Below, piece after piece: positions 24,394-35,105 of a stretch of DNA of 64,000 bases. Each line of letters opens with the position of its first letter. Positions within the stretch are counted from its first letter, which is position 1. This stretch comes from Phytophthora hibernalis (taxonomy: Eukaryota; Oomycota; Peronosporomycetes; Peronosporales; Peronosporaceae). The stretch spans positions 310,001 to 374,000 of the forward strand of contig JAAKBF010000007.1 of NCBI GenBank assembly GCA_012656075.1, read 5' to 3'. Under the pieces are notes generated by a model. The model was not told the origin of the DNA and searched no databases. It was given only the letters and a program-made list of their open reading frames with translations. A program made the position numbers and the translations under genes.

Positions 24394-24466
24394 GGTGCGC
24401 TCCGAGCGTGAGCCTTTGAGGAATGCAGCGGCTACATTCTTCAAAGGCTCACGCTCGGAGCGCACC
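24394..24466. repeat. Fold-back inverted repeat upstream of AA17 gene 3
   Basis: Arms 24394-24425 and 24435-24466 (32 bp each) are inverted copies with a single mismatch, separated by 9 nt (CAGCGGCTA). As RNA this would form a very stable hairpin ending 36 nt before the first ATG of AA17 gene 3. The rest of 23885-24393 shows no gene. Confidence 0.8.
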
Positions 24467-24501
24467 GAAAGCATTTCGAGCGTCTCGCAACTGTTCGTTA
24501 G

Positions 24502-26548
24502 ATGATGAGATCACTGGCAGTGAGTTTGGTCGCGGCTGTGCAGCTTGTGGCGGCCCACACTTGATCGACTGTTTCGACACCGACCGCGCCAAGATCTACG
24601 ACGAGAGCGCATCGTACATTTACGGCGGCTCTGGGGGCAATGGGTTCTGCGAAGGCTACGGAGCCGGATACCCTGGCCGCGGTGACACAGACATCGGGAC
24701 GGGATACACTTACAAGATGCTGGAGAACGAGGTGGAGGCAGGCACCGCTGTCTGTCAGACTGTGGATGCCGATACATACACCAACACGGACTGGCGCAAA
24801 CGGATCTCCGTCGCACCTGGAGAGACCGTCTACTTTGCGTACTTGCCAAACGGACATATCGTCAAGGACAAGAAGGCTATCGGCACCCAGCATGGCATCT
24901 ACTGGACGGGGAAATTGGCACGTCCCTCACGTCCACGCTGGACATGACGCAGGAGAACCTCATGGACGGCTACACGCTGGACTATGATGACGGAAACTGT
25001 GGCGAGTCACTCGACAGCAATGGGAACCCGGGAGGCCGAGCGGGTGATGGCAAGCCGTGCATCGGCTCATTCGTGGTTCCGACGGGTACGGCTGCTGGAG
25101 TATACAGCATGGTTTGGTACTGGACCTTTTGGCTGGACGATGAGACCGCGTACGTGGATCAGGACCAGGCTCGAGGGTACTTTGGTGCTGCATATTCGAC
25201 GTGTTTTGAGGTCGAAGTGACGTCCGGCGCTGGCAGCACGGCCATAGCCACCGAGACGCCCAGAACAGATACCCCCGAGATGACCACTGCGACGCCAGCA
25301 GAGACCACGACAGCTCCGGTAGCGACTACAACAGCTCCAATGGTGACTACACCAGCTCCCTTAGCGACAACACCGGCTCCGTTAGCGACAACACCAGCTC
25401 CAGTGGCTACTACACCAGCCCCAGTGACGACTACACCAGCTCCAGTGGCGACTACACCAGCCCCGGTTGCGACTACACCAGCCCCGGTAGCGACTACACC
25501 AGCCCCGGTTGCGACTACACCATCCCCGGTAGCGACTACACCAGCCCCGGTAGCGACTACACCAGCCCCGGTAGTAACTACACCAGCTCCAGTAGCAACT
25601 ACACCTGCTCCAGTGGCGACTACAAAAGCTCCAGTTGCTACTACACCAGCTCCAGTAGCTACTACTACTACTCCAATCGCAGCAACCACAGGTCCAGAAT
25701 CGTCGGGTGTGACTTCATGGGATCAAGTAGATGCGAGCATCGCAGCAGGTGATGCTGATCTTTCAACATCGACGAGCGCTCCGGTACTATCAACAAGCGC
25801 TCCTCAAGTAATAGCGACAGCAGCTCCGCCGGTAACCACGTCAACCCCTGTTACGACCCCTGTAGTCACAACAAGCGCTCCAGTAGCAGTGACGGATGCT
25901 CCAGTCGCCACTACAAGTGCTCCAGTCGTCACTACGAGTGCTCCAGTGGCAACAGAACCGCCAGTCGCAACGACAAGCAACCCATTTTCTGAGGAACTTG
26001 AATGTATCACCTCAGAACCAACGACAAGTGTTCCAGTAGAGGTGACGGATGCCCCGGCAACCGAGACACCTGCACAGACAACCGCCGTGTCGGAAACTAC
26101 AACCGCTCCTCCTACGAGTCCGATAACAACCACCGAGACACCGGAGACTCAGACCGACACAAGCTCAAACGAAGTCGACGATGGATTCTCGTCACATGAT
26201 TCTGCCACCTTCTCGTCGCTCGACGACGATGAAGACAGCGTGGGGACCGTTCACGCTGCCAGCACGAGCTCTTCGACATCCACCAGCAAATCCTCCTCTT
26301 CAAATGATGCAGAGGTGGGCTCAGATAGCTATGACATTGAGCCAGAAGTATCCAACGACTCTGCTTCAACTTCAGAGGCATCAGAGGAGTCATCTACAAC
26401 AACTACTCCACCATCAGCTTCATCTGCTTCCTCGTCAACTGCGAGTGCGTCGGCCAATGCGGAGACTAGCTTTTCACTGAAAACGCCACATTCCCAGTCT
26501 TTCCTGGTTTTGTTGTGTGCTCTCGTCGCTGCCGCTGTTGCTTACTAG
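24502..26548 (+). CDS. AA17-type lytic polysaccharide monooxygenase 3, long linker, possibly broken
   Basis: ATGs at 24502 and 24505 start a signal peptide (SLAVSLVAAVQLVAA), then the His-Thr codons of the mature N-terminus. The next codon reads TGA where the paralogues have TGG, because one G is missing at about 24563. Homology resumes one frame down (IDCFDTDRAKIYDE...). A second single-base loss near 24911 shifts the frame again. After it the catalytic domain completes (MDGYTLDYDDGNCGE, VWYWTFWLDDE, GYFGAAYSTCFEVEV). A linker of about 390 residues built of TTPAPVA heptads and Thr/Ser-rich sequence follows, and then a GPI-like tail (SFLVLLCALVAAAVAY). It is either a young pseudogene or a victim of assembly error; the intact 1.6-kb 3' frame favours the latter. 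Confidence 0.8.
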
Positions 26549-26704
26549 TGATGAAAACAGCAAAAGAGGTAGGTACGGTAGGTAGGTAGTTAGATGTACA
26601 TAGTGGTTCAATGTCGTAAGATAGTCATAAAAGTGCTGGAGCAGTACCGGTAGCGAGCGGCTCCGATCAACATGATGTTTGCTTCAGCAAGTTTGATTTT
26701 GCTG

Positions 26705-29700
26705 TTACCGTCTCAATCCTCTTATCGTGTCAACGTGAGCTCTGCTGAACGTGCGTTTGTTGCTGCTACTCACTGCGTTAGTGCTCACACCGCGTCTCGA
26801 AGATGGACGGCGGGATGATGACACCGAAGCTCGCCGAATAGCAGCCTCTAGCGATTTAAACCGAAGTTCTTGATGTGTCTTCATTTGTTGACGCCGATCG
26901 CTGGTGTCAATGTTTACCGCTCTGCTACTCGGAAGCGACCTTCTCCTGTTGGTGTTGGTCTCACTACTGCTTGCAATTGGTGCTCTCCTGTTGAAGCTGG
27001 TTCCAGAATTGTTAGAAACGGAAGTTCTTCTGGAAAGGCTGGTCGCTGATGAAGGTCGAGGACGAGTCACGTTCTGCTGACCAGCTACGCGATTTTTGGT
27101 TGTGGCTGTTTGTAGACGTGAAGATGCTGATGCTGGCCGAACATTGTACCTGAAACCGAGTTGGCGGAGTTTATCCGTCATGGCATCCACATCTTCATCC
27201 GTTGTTGCCTGTATCTCAGCCACTTCGTTCATCGATGGAATCGGTAGTACGACGCGAAGAATTTCGGTCGCTGTTCCAGTGACGTCAAAGTCTTGCTGTA
27301 GGGCCAAACCGTACATGACAACTGCGTTGTCCAGTTCACTGTCATCCTCTTTAACGCGCTGAACTCGCCGATTGTTTAGTAGAGCTCGCCGAATCAACTC
27401 CACACTGTAGCTAGTAATGCGCTTGTTACCTTCTAAACTTACGGCCCGGACGCTAGGCGGGGCCTTCTCCAGAAAATCAGCCACATGTTGAACTCCAACG
27501 TCCGAGAGGTTGTTCGAGTCCAGGATTATCTCCCGGAATCGCACACCGCTCACCAACACTTTCAACAATAGCTGGCCTACATCATCATCACTAAGTCCAC
27601 AGTCTGGCAAGCACAGCCGATCGTCCAGAGTACCGTTGTTTTCGGTTTGACTAAGATTTGTCTTGGTAATGAGCATATCGCTGGACAATGGCTGGGTAAG
27701 GAAGGTCATTTGGCGTTGATCGTTCTCCTGTTGCTTCTCAGCGTACACGTCGACTACCTTCAGCAAAAATGGCGCATCTTACCGACATCTTGGGAAGCCT
27801 TTGCGGTTGTTGGAGCTACGTCGTCGTGCGCATTTTGGCTGTCGTTGAGGTAGTTTTTCAATTTTTGCTGAAGACCCACTACCTCCCGTTGTAATATTTG
27901 AATTGATGCATTTTGGACTGCAGCTTCCGTAGCTGTCCGGTGTGCTAGCTCGCGTAGTTTATTCAGACACTCGGCAAGCTTTCCGATAACAAGCGTCTTG
28001 AACTTCGTTCGAGCAGCGCTACTTTGGATAACTTCCAGGAACGCGTTGATTTTACTTCGATTCAAATAGGATGCACCACTTGCATCAGTTGTATCAGCTG
28101 AAATCATAACAAGTTGATGAGTCTGATCATCGCTCTCCTCTTCATGCTGATTGTCCCGCAGTTTCATTGCACTGCAAGTGACTCGGAATGGGGAAAACCT
28201 CTTTTTCTTAGCACCCGTGAACGAAGTGGTGGACTCCGACTTTCCAATTAGGCTTGGGCGCCAGTCAGATCAGAAAGTAACTCGACTGGAAACGGGGTTT
28301 CTAGCAAGTATTTTTCCCGTGCCAAATGGAGATACATAGATCCACTAACGCAGGACCCACCATAATGTGTTTCGTTATGAGCGCCAGTAGGCTTGATCCA
28401 GTTGGAAACAAAATCTGGAGGGTCTTGCATCTGCTCCAGAGCACTTTTGAGAATGTCGTTGGATTCAACAGCGGCGGTGAACTGGTCCTGCAATGCGTCC
28501 AAGCGATGCAACAAGAAAGGAAATGCCTGCATAAGCACCTCCAAGCAACGATTCTTTAGGTCGCTTAATCGGTTCAAATGCAGAAAAAGCTACATGTAGT
28601 TAGATATCACGGTTTGGGTAGATGAACAGAGGCTTCTCACTTACCGAGCTTCTTCCGTGCTGCGTAATTTATCGGTCAAAGATGCGATCCGCGTGGTTAG
28701 CTTGGCCACGCGAGAGGCCATAGCGTGATTGTTTCTGGTCGAAAGAGAAGCCTTGCTATTCCCTGTTCGCTTTTGCGAGCCAAGTAGCTGGTTGCAAGTT
28801 TGCATAAGGTCTGCACTTTCCTGGTGCTTCTGTAGCAGCTCTCCTTTCAGTTGTCGAATGTGTCGGTGCAGCTAGAACAAAATCGCGCATTAGTGAATAA
28901 AGAATATTCAAACTCCACGATAGTTATCGCGAACACACCGATTCTTGACTGCCACTGTGCTGCGCAGCCTTCAAATTAACCTCTAGTTTGGCTTCCGTCG
29001 TTCTCATTGTGGCGTTAGTTTGGATCAGCTGGTCGTGTGCGTTGCGCACTTCCTGCTCCAGTTCTTCCTGGCGATCGAGAGCACGCTGCGCTTCTTGTTG
29101 CGCTGCACTAGCGATCTGTTGCATTCGAGTGAGCTTTTGTATTTTGTTAGCGCACTTGCGTTCCAGCTCGCAGCAAGTGCGTTCCCATTGTTGAATTTTC
29201 TCTTCGTACTCGGTGACAATTTGTACGTGAGTGTCAGTGGTGGACAACTTCTCTTGCAGGACATGGACCTCATGCTGCAGAGTCTCGATTGTCGTTTGCG
29301 CTGCCTCGTAGCTTGCAGCCAGTGTCGTGTGAGAACTGGACAAATCTGCATTTTTGGTTTCAACATTGTCAAGAACCTGGTTCAAGAGTGTTACCTGCTC
29401 TTTCAGCTTTTTGTGTTCGCTTTGGTACTCCGCATGCGCTCGACGAAGATCCTCGTGACTTTGGAGCTCCCTTTCCAGCAGCTGTGACATCTAATAGGAC
29501 AACGAAGCATGGTGCTCAGCTCGATGTACACTTTCACCGCTACAAATACAAACTCTCTATCTCCCAACCTTTTGATTCTTTGTGACGAGCTCAGTGATAC
29601 GTAGCTCCTTCTCCTTGCGCTCTGCGAGATGGTATCCGTTGCCAATTTCTTGATCAAGTCTTCGGAATGATGCCTCCAGTTCAAGCTTCTCCTCGCGAGC

Positions 29701-30189
29701 GTGCTCCACCTCGCGCTGCCATCGTGCGATCTCCTGCTGAAGTCTTTCATTTTCAAGCTGAATTGAACGAGAATGACGTCAATAATTCACCACAACTATC
29801 TGTGCGGAAGGAGACAGACAACCCGCACCTGCAGCTGCCTCCTCGATCCCTCCTCCTCCTCCGCATTATTAGAACTACGATCTCCACCTCGGCTTAGTCT
29901 TCTACGACCAACGGATTTTGGCACGAACGAAGGCTTTCGTGGAGATATTCTCGAGACCTCCCTGTATTCATCAAGATAAAACCCTCGATCAACTTTTGCT
30001 TGAATTTCGAGCGAGTAAGCAGACGAACCGCGGGATCGTGGCGGCAGGTTCACCCTCGACAATGAGTTGTTGATCTCGATTCCATTGTGGCCCGTGTTTG
30101 TTCGCTTCGCGCAGAACTTCTTCCTCTAGGAGGTCCAAGCTCGAGAACAGGTTGGTTTGGTTACCCCACGAGTATTCCTCAGGCTCCAT
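26705..30189 (-). CDS. Large coiled-coil protein with C-terminal leucine-rich repeats
   Basis: Start 30189 (MEPEEYSWGNQTNLFSSLD). Several exons (about 30189-29990, 29900-29500, 29490-28925, 28870-28640, 28577-28250, 28167-27775, 27766-26705) encode long heptad coiled coils full of Gln, Glu and Leu. The last exon has at least two RNase-inhibitor-type leucine-rich repeats (LCLPDCGLSDDDVGQLLL, IILDSNNLSDVGVQHVADFL), then a Ser/Arg-rich basic tail. This architecture is common in basal-body, flagellar and centrosomal proteins. The divergent MORN neighbour fits a zoospore role, but that is inference. Exon borders are approximate. Confidence 0.65.
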
Positions 30190-30322
30190 GTTGTCCTTGC
30201 TGAGCCGTTGGCCAGACTCTAACGGACGAAGGGTGAAACTAAGCTGCAGTGCACCCTATTTGCAGCATCGAGAAACGAACTTTTATCTCGAGGTGGTGCT
30301 ATTGAGTTGCAGCTGAATCGGC
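30190..30322. promoter_or_regulatory. Shared divergent promoter region
   Basis: Only 133 bp separate the start codons of the coiled-coil/LRR gene and the MORN gene, so both promoters must overlap here. No motif is strong enough to name. Confidence 0.5.
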
Positions 30323-31462
30323 ATGTACAAGTCAGCTCTAGACGCTTCAGGAACTTTGGAATTTGCGTTCGACCCACTGCGAGCACTTCACACTCGCGAC
30401 GATTCGCGGCTGCAATGGCCTGAATATCCGTACAAGCAAGTGACTATCGATCGTGTGCGAACCAAAGCTGGTCGGTCATCTCATGACGGGAAGAAACTGT
30501 CTGAGGAAGCAGCGGCAGGTGCACTGTTGATGGCATACGGTCAAGAGGCTGGTGCATTGTTCCAAGTTAGCCAGCACCATTGCGAAGAGGAAGGCGAACA
30601 CGCATCTGAAACGGGTTGGAAGCTGCTGGAACGCCGATTCCTTGACGAGCGATCGGCATTTCGCCTCGCAAAGAGGGTGTTCATCCAAGGCGAGAAAGCA
30701 ACAGTGGCCGTCATTTTGAATGCACAGGCAGTTCGAGAGAAAGAAAAACAGGAACAAGAAGATCTTGCTGCTTGGAGAGCACGGCAGATTGTAAAGCGGT
30801 ACGAAAATGGCAGCAAATACGACGGCGATGGCGTCACGGAGAATGGAGTGGTGATTCCTCACGGGTACGGCACACTATGGGTGCCCGAAGAAAATTATGG
30901 TACTCCTGTTGGGCGGAATGCCGACATCAAGCGAGTGGTTCGATACGTTGGCGAGTGGAAAGGTGGCTTAATGCATGGCACCGGCACGTACTATTGGTCT
31001 TCAGGAGAATCGTGGAAAGGCAACTTCATCCGTGACGAGATGCATGGCAAAGGAATATACACGAGTAGCGAGAGAGACCCCGATGAGCTTAACAGTGAAC
31101 GAGGTGATACCGGGCGTGACGCAAAAGAATCTGGAAAAGGCCCGCAAGTTCTACGTTCGAACCAGCGATTTCGCTACTTTGACGCGAGCCAACACGTTTG
31201 CTGGGGTGACGAATTGATGTGTGGATGTCGTATTCGTCTCTTTGGCAATCGGCATTTCGGTGATCCGATCGCGACTGTCGTGAAGCGGTACAATGTAGAT
31301 TTGGAGGAGGAAACAGAGGCAGTTGTCGTTCAATATGATCCGGTGACAGACCGGCACCTTCTTCGCAAAGGCGAGACGGAGGAAACGCGCTGGCTGTCGC
31401 TATCCAACACCAACTTTCGTGTGTCGGTTTCTCGGTCTATTGCACGTTGGTTGGAAGAGTAG
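30323..31462 (+). CDS. MORN-repeat protein
   Basis: An intronless frame of 379 codons. The N-terminal half is charged and helical (EKEKQEQEDLAAWRARQIVK). The middle has MORN units: HGYGTLW, RYVGEWKGGLMHGTGTYYW and SWKGNFIRDEMHGKGIYTS. The C-terminal part is of unknown fold. MORN repeats scaffold membrane-cytoskeleton contacts and are frequent in flagellar proteins. The stretch 31060-31160 also reads sensibly in another frame, so a pair of compensating indels there is possible. Divergently paired with the coiled-coil/LRR gene. Confidence 0.75.
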   Translation: MYKSALDASGTLEFAFDPLRALHTRDDSRLQWPEYPYKQVTIDRVRTKAGRSSHDGKKLSEEAAAGALLMAYGQEAGALFQVSQHHCEEEGEHASETGWKLLERRFLDERSAFRLAKRVFIQGEKATVAVILNAQAVREKEKQEQEDLAAWRARQIVKRYENGSKYDGDGVTENGVVIPHGYGTLWVPEENYGTPVGRNADIKRVVRYVGEWKGGLMHGTGTYYWSSGESWKGNFIRDEMHGKGIYTSSERDPDELNSERGDTGRDAKESGKGPQVLRSNQRFRYFDASQHVCWGDELMCGCRIRLFGNRHFGDPIATVVKRYNVDLEEETEAVVVQYDPVTDRHLLRKGETEETRWLSLSNTNFRVSVSRSIARWLEE

Positions 31463-31635
31463 AAGTAACTAAAGGAAGCGATATAATTGATACAACTTCA
31501 CTACACGCTCGGAGTAATAGTACCGTGTCCTCGTCAAGTTGTTCCATCGCTTGGCTATTGACGGGTTGACGCCTGTTCTTCGCGTGAACATCATACACAA
31601 AATGTGTGGTGCCTTGCAGGGATATAGCTCGAGGG

Positions 31636-32733
31636 CTAGTAGAGAGCAGTTGCCACAATAATTGCAAAGATTAGTGTCACCACAATGTTCAGCTTACCAG
31701 GACCGACAGGCACAGAGTCGTCCGAGGTCAGCGTGTCAACAGATTCGTGTTTTGAAGATAGACTCGAGGAGCCTCCTTCACTCGAATCCTCGGTTGTGTT
31801 TTCAAATGTGGCTTCTGCGTAGTTTTGCGAGCCGCTGTTTGAATCTTGAGCGTGCACACCAGCCAAACTACCATCGTCGTTTTCGAGACTCGAAAACGTA
31901 GCGGTGACACCCGCTTTATAGCTGGCAGTATCGCTCGCTGGTTTTGCAGTTGCTGCTGTAACTGAAGCATTTGCCGGTGCTGCGGTGCTGGTGACGCTAC
32001 TACTCGACGTCACCTCCACCTCGAAGCATGTCGAGTACGCGGCACCAAAGTATCCCATCGCCAGAGTGTGATCAACGTACGAACTCTCGTTGTCCAGCCA
32101 AAACGTCCAAAACCAGACCATGCTGTAGATGCCTGGTGCGGTCCCTGCAGGAACGACAAATGAGCCGATGCACGGCTTACCATCGCCTGCACGGCCACCT
32201 GGATTGCCGTCGAAGTCGTACGACTCGCCGCAATTACCGTCGTCGTAGTCCATGGTGTGTCCGTCCAACAAGTGTTCCGGGGTCATGTTGAGCGTCGTCG
32301 TCAAGGAGCCGACCTGACCCGTCCAGTACACTCCATGCTGCGTACCCACGGCCTTCTTGTCCTTGACGATGTGGCCGTTTGGCGGGTACGCGAAGTACGC
32401 GGTCTGACCCGGGGCCACCGAAAGACGCTTCCGCCAGTCACTGTACGTGTTCGCATCGGCCGCCTGACAAATGGTGGCGCCGGCCTCGACCTCGTTCTTG
32501 AGTATCTTGTACGTATACACCGTACCGATGTCGATATCACCACGACCCGGGTACCCTGCTCCGTAGCCTTCACAAAATCCGTTGCCACCTGCACCACCGA
32601 AGATATAGGACGCACTCTGATCGTAGAGTTTGGATCGGTTCGTGTCGAAGCAGTCGATCCACGTGTGTGCATCGACCAAATGCGACCAAAGCAGCAGAAT
32701 CGGCACGATGAAACTCAGTAGCATCTTGGTCAT
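31636..32733 (-). CDS. AA17-type lytic polysaccharide monooxygenase 4, GPI-like tail
   Basis: The only copy of the four with an unbroken frame. The start at 32733 (MTKMLLSFIVPILLLW) gives a signal peptide ending HLVDA, then mature His-1 in HTWIDCFDTNRSKLYDQ. Blocks match gene 2 closely (GDIDIGTVYTYKILKNEVEAG, AADANTYSDWRKRLSVAPG). Differences are AYPPNGHIV, where the others have AYLPNGHI, and one residue missing in the QVG-SLTTTL stretch. The linker is short and Ser/Thr-rich and lacks Pro repeats. The C-terminus KLNIVVTLIFAIIVATALY looks like a GPI signal. An in-frame ATG at 32778 would add 15 residues before the signal and is less likely. Confidence 0.93.
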   Translation of the reverse strand: MTKMLLSFIVPILLLWSHLVDAHTWIDCFDTNRSKLYDQSASYIFGGAGGNGFCEGYGAGYPGRGDIDIGTVYTYKILKNEVEAGATICQAADANTYSDWRKRLSVAPGQTAYFAYPPNGHIVKDKKAVGTQHGVYWTGQVGSLTTTLNMTPEHLLDGHTMDYDDGNCGESYDFDGNPGGRAGDGKPCIGSFVVPAGTAPGIYSMVWFWTFWLDNESSYVDHTLAMGYFGAAYSTCFEVEVTSSSSVTSTAAPANASVTAATAKPASDTASYKAGVTATFSSLENDDGSLAGVHAQDSNSGSQNYAEATFENTTEDSSEGGSSSLSSKHESVDTLTSDDSVPVGPGKLNIVVTLIFAIIVATALY

Positions 32734-33035
32734 CGCCTGGTCGGTACAAAACTGAAGTGGCCAAATCTCGTCAGGCAAAGGCGTGACATCACTACACGGA
32801 CCAGCTGATAGGCGACAGTGTCACTTTCATGCTTTAGATCTAAAAAACCCAAGTGGACACAATTGTCCACCTTCGTATCCAATTATCCGGATACTGCCAC
32901 CGTATCCGTAGTAACCCATTGTTTCCTCCGTTCTAAATACGATACCGGTATCACCCTTACAAATTTCCATAGGAAAAGAGGTCGGAAGAAAACAATAATA
33001 GGCGCTGACTCTTCTGATTATTGTGTCATCGCGTG

Positions 33036-34493
33036 ATGGAGGAGCCCATAGCGATGATGCACCAGCCGCCTTCGCGTCGCTCGTCCGTGTCCGTCCACCA
33101 CCGACACCGCAGCTCCAGCAGCAGCAGCCTCAGCGTCTCGGCCTGCAGCAATGGCAGTGCCGTGAGTAGTTACCCTACGCAGACGTCTCGTCCTGGTCCC
33201 AGTTGGCACTTGGGGCCTGATCAATCCTACGAGGACTACGAGGTAGGACAGGACCTCTGGAAACTGCTATATCAGGAGGACACTGAATGACATTCGGTGT
33301 CTTTGTTGTTTATTACTATTTCCTATTTGGACCAAGGTGGTGTTTACGGAGGACAAGTTGGGGTTGACTCTGAAAAGTCAGGAGCAGGTGGACCCTTTGG
33401 GCCACCGCATCCCCGTCACCATTGTCAAGTCGACAATCTTCAGTGTTGGACAAGTCTCGCACCAGATTCGCGTGCGTTTGCAATTTTTTATTTCACTTGA
33501 AATGAAAGGGATACTGAATCGTGTTCTCTTGGACTGGGTATTTTTGTTGGTGTTGTAGGAAGGAGACGTATTGCAGTCGGTGAATGGTGAGAGTATCACC
33601 AACTTGCAGTTCCAAGACGTTCTTCGGATCTTGAAGATCGCGCCGAGGCCGATTCGACTGCGTTTCCGGACGAGAAACACATTGAGAGGAGCTCGACGGC
33701 CGTGGTCCGTGTCGGGAGAGGATCAGCAGGAGACATCTTCACGACGATCGAGCTCTGGGAGTACTGACAGTGAGCTGCGTGCACCAGCTGCAGTTGGATC
33801 GTTTGTGTATCCTGAACACCCAGGGTTGGAGGAGGACCGAGATGATTCGGACAGTCAGGGGCTGTCATGTCCGAGAGCTTTGGCGACGCTGACAGCGGAA
33901 GATCGACTGAAAACAGCTCGGTGATCACCGAATTCACAGACCCTGAGTTGACGTCAGGTCGGCAGTCGTCGAGACTAGCAGCTTTTCTGCGTAAACCTTT
34001 TCGTCGCGGCGACGGGTTTGATGGAGGACGCTGGGAACTTCGCATGGGCATTGTGCCTGCTTCTCCGCGCACAAAGATTGTACTCGAGTCTCCTTCCAAG
34101 GTATTGCGGCAAATGTTTTGTCGTTCAAAGTAAAGCGGAGAGACATTTGATTTTATACGTTTGTCGATGTTGATGTAGGCGGCGATACACGTACAGTGGC
34201 GAGTGCACCCCAAGGCATTGTCATACCACCTGCAGTTCTCTCGAGACTGGACAATGAAAGTGTGGAAGAACTGGTCAGGACGACCGAGACGGTCAAGTGA
34301 CAGTGAACGCGAGCTGGTCACGACGATCTTCGGTCTCGACTACTCGAAAAGCTACGTGGTGCGTGTCCGCTACGAATTCGGTGCAGCACATGATCCAAGT
34401 GAATGGAGTTCCCCGAGCGCTCCAATTACAACAATCAGCCACGTTGATGCCATGCACCATCGAATTGTGCAGCCCAGAGCCCAGCGGGGATGA
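33036..34493 (+). CDS. PDZ and fibronectin type III domain protein
   Basis: Start 33036 (MEEPIAMMHQPPSRRSS), a Ser-rich N-terminus, then a PDZ domain over two exons. The first PDZ exon is about 33336-33470 (VVFTEDKLGLTLK, IVKSTIFSVGQVSHQIR), the second about 33560-33680 (EGDVLQSVNGESITNLQF). A Ser/Arg-rich linker follows, with a frame break in the G-run 33858-33861. After an intron near 34102-34179 comes a FN3-like domain (AIHVQWRVHPKALSYHLQFS, LDYSKSYVVRVRYEFGAA, PSEWSSPSAPI). This is a cytoplasmic scaffold by composition; no signal peptide is seen. It is followed on the same strand by VPS13. Confidence 0.65.
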
Positions 34494-35105
34494 ATTCCGG
34501 TAGATACTCGGAAATCGATGTTCTCGCCAAGTATTTTCAAGTTGCACTTCATCGCAGCTACTCTGCTGCTGTTTATCAGGGAGAATGCAACTATTGTCTG
34601 GAACACGTTCTCGTTTTTGCATGTGCAACCCAAGGCCCATTTTACGGCTGAGCGAGGTCTCGAGCAGGTTTTGCCCATTCCTGGTAATTGGCAAGGAACC
34701 CGAGTCGCGAGTACCGCTGACATGAAAAGCAGATTTTTTTGCTTTGCAGATACCGGTATACTATCACTGTAAAATTGAAAGCCCCTTTGTCATTGCTTGG
34801 GATTTTTGTTGTAAACAATACGTACAGTTAAGTCTCTGCAGAGGCAGTATAAATTGCAATCCTCGACTTTCCTGTAACGTCACTGTGTGACGTACGTGGG
34901 TAAAACCTTCCAAACGCGCTCATCGCTTTCATAGGGGGTTTAACACTCTGGCTCGTCTGCTTCTTTCCTCGTCTGCCATTGGTCTCTTCTCGTCAGTTAC
35001 ATCGATCTTTTCCTCCAATCGCATGTTTTTACTTACGAAAAGCCAGTAGCCCATATTCATCACAATTGTCGTCCTCTTCCTTTTTTTATTTATTGCCGTT
35101 AGAGG
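34494..35105. other. Intergenic before VPS13, no gene seen
   Basis: Short frames only. The stretch 34860-35100 is pyrimidine-rich on + and probably carries the VPS13 promoter and leader. Confidence 0.4.

Noticed and set aside
25290..25680. Tandem repeat as a possible CRISPR or satellite
   Set aside because: It is an in-frame heptad codon repeat inside the AA17 copy 3 linker, with no spacers.
25159..25689. Minus-strand frame of VATGAGVV repeats
   Set aside because: Complement of the Thr/Pro-rich LPMO linker repeat. Similar shadows occur at 20930-21541 and 23308-23586.
20383..26548. Calling AA17 copies 1 and 2 pseudogenes because of frameshifts
   Set aside because: The breaks are in homopolymers and match the error pattern seen in housekeeping genes across the window.
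30975..31217. Alternative plus-strand frame inside the MORN gene as a separate small gene
   Set aside because: It overlaps a single long open frame. At most it marks two compensating indels.
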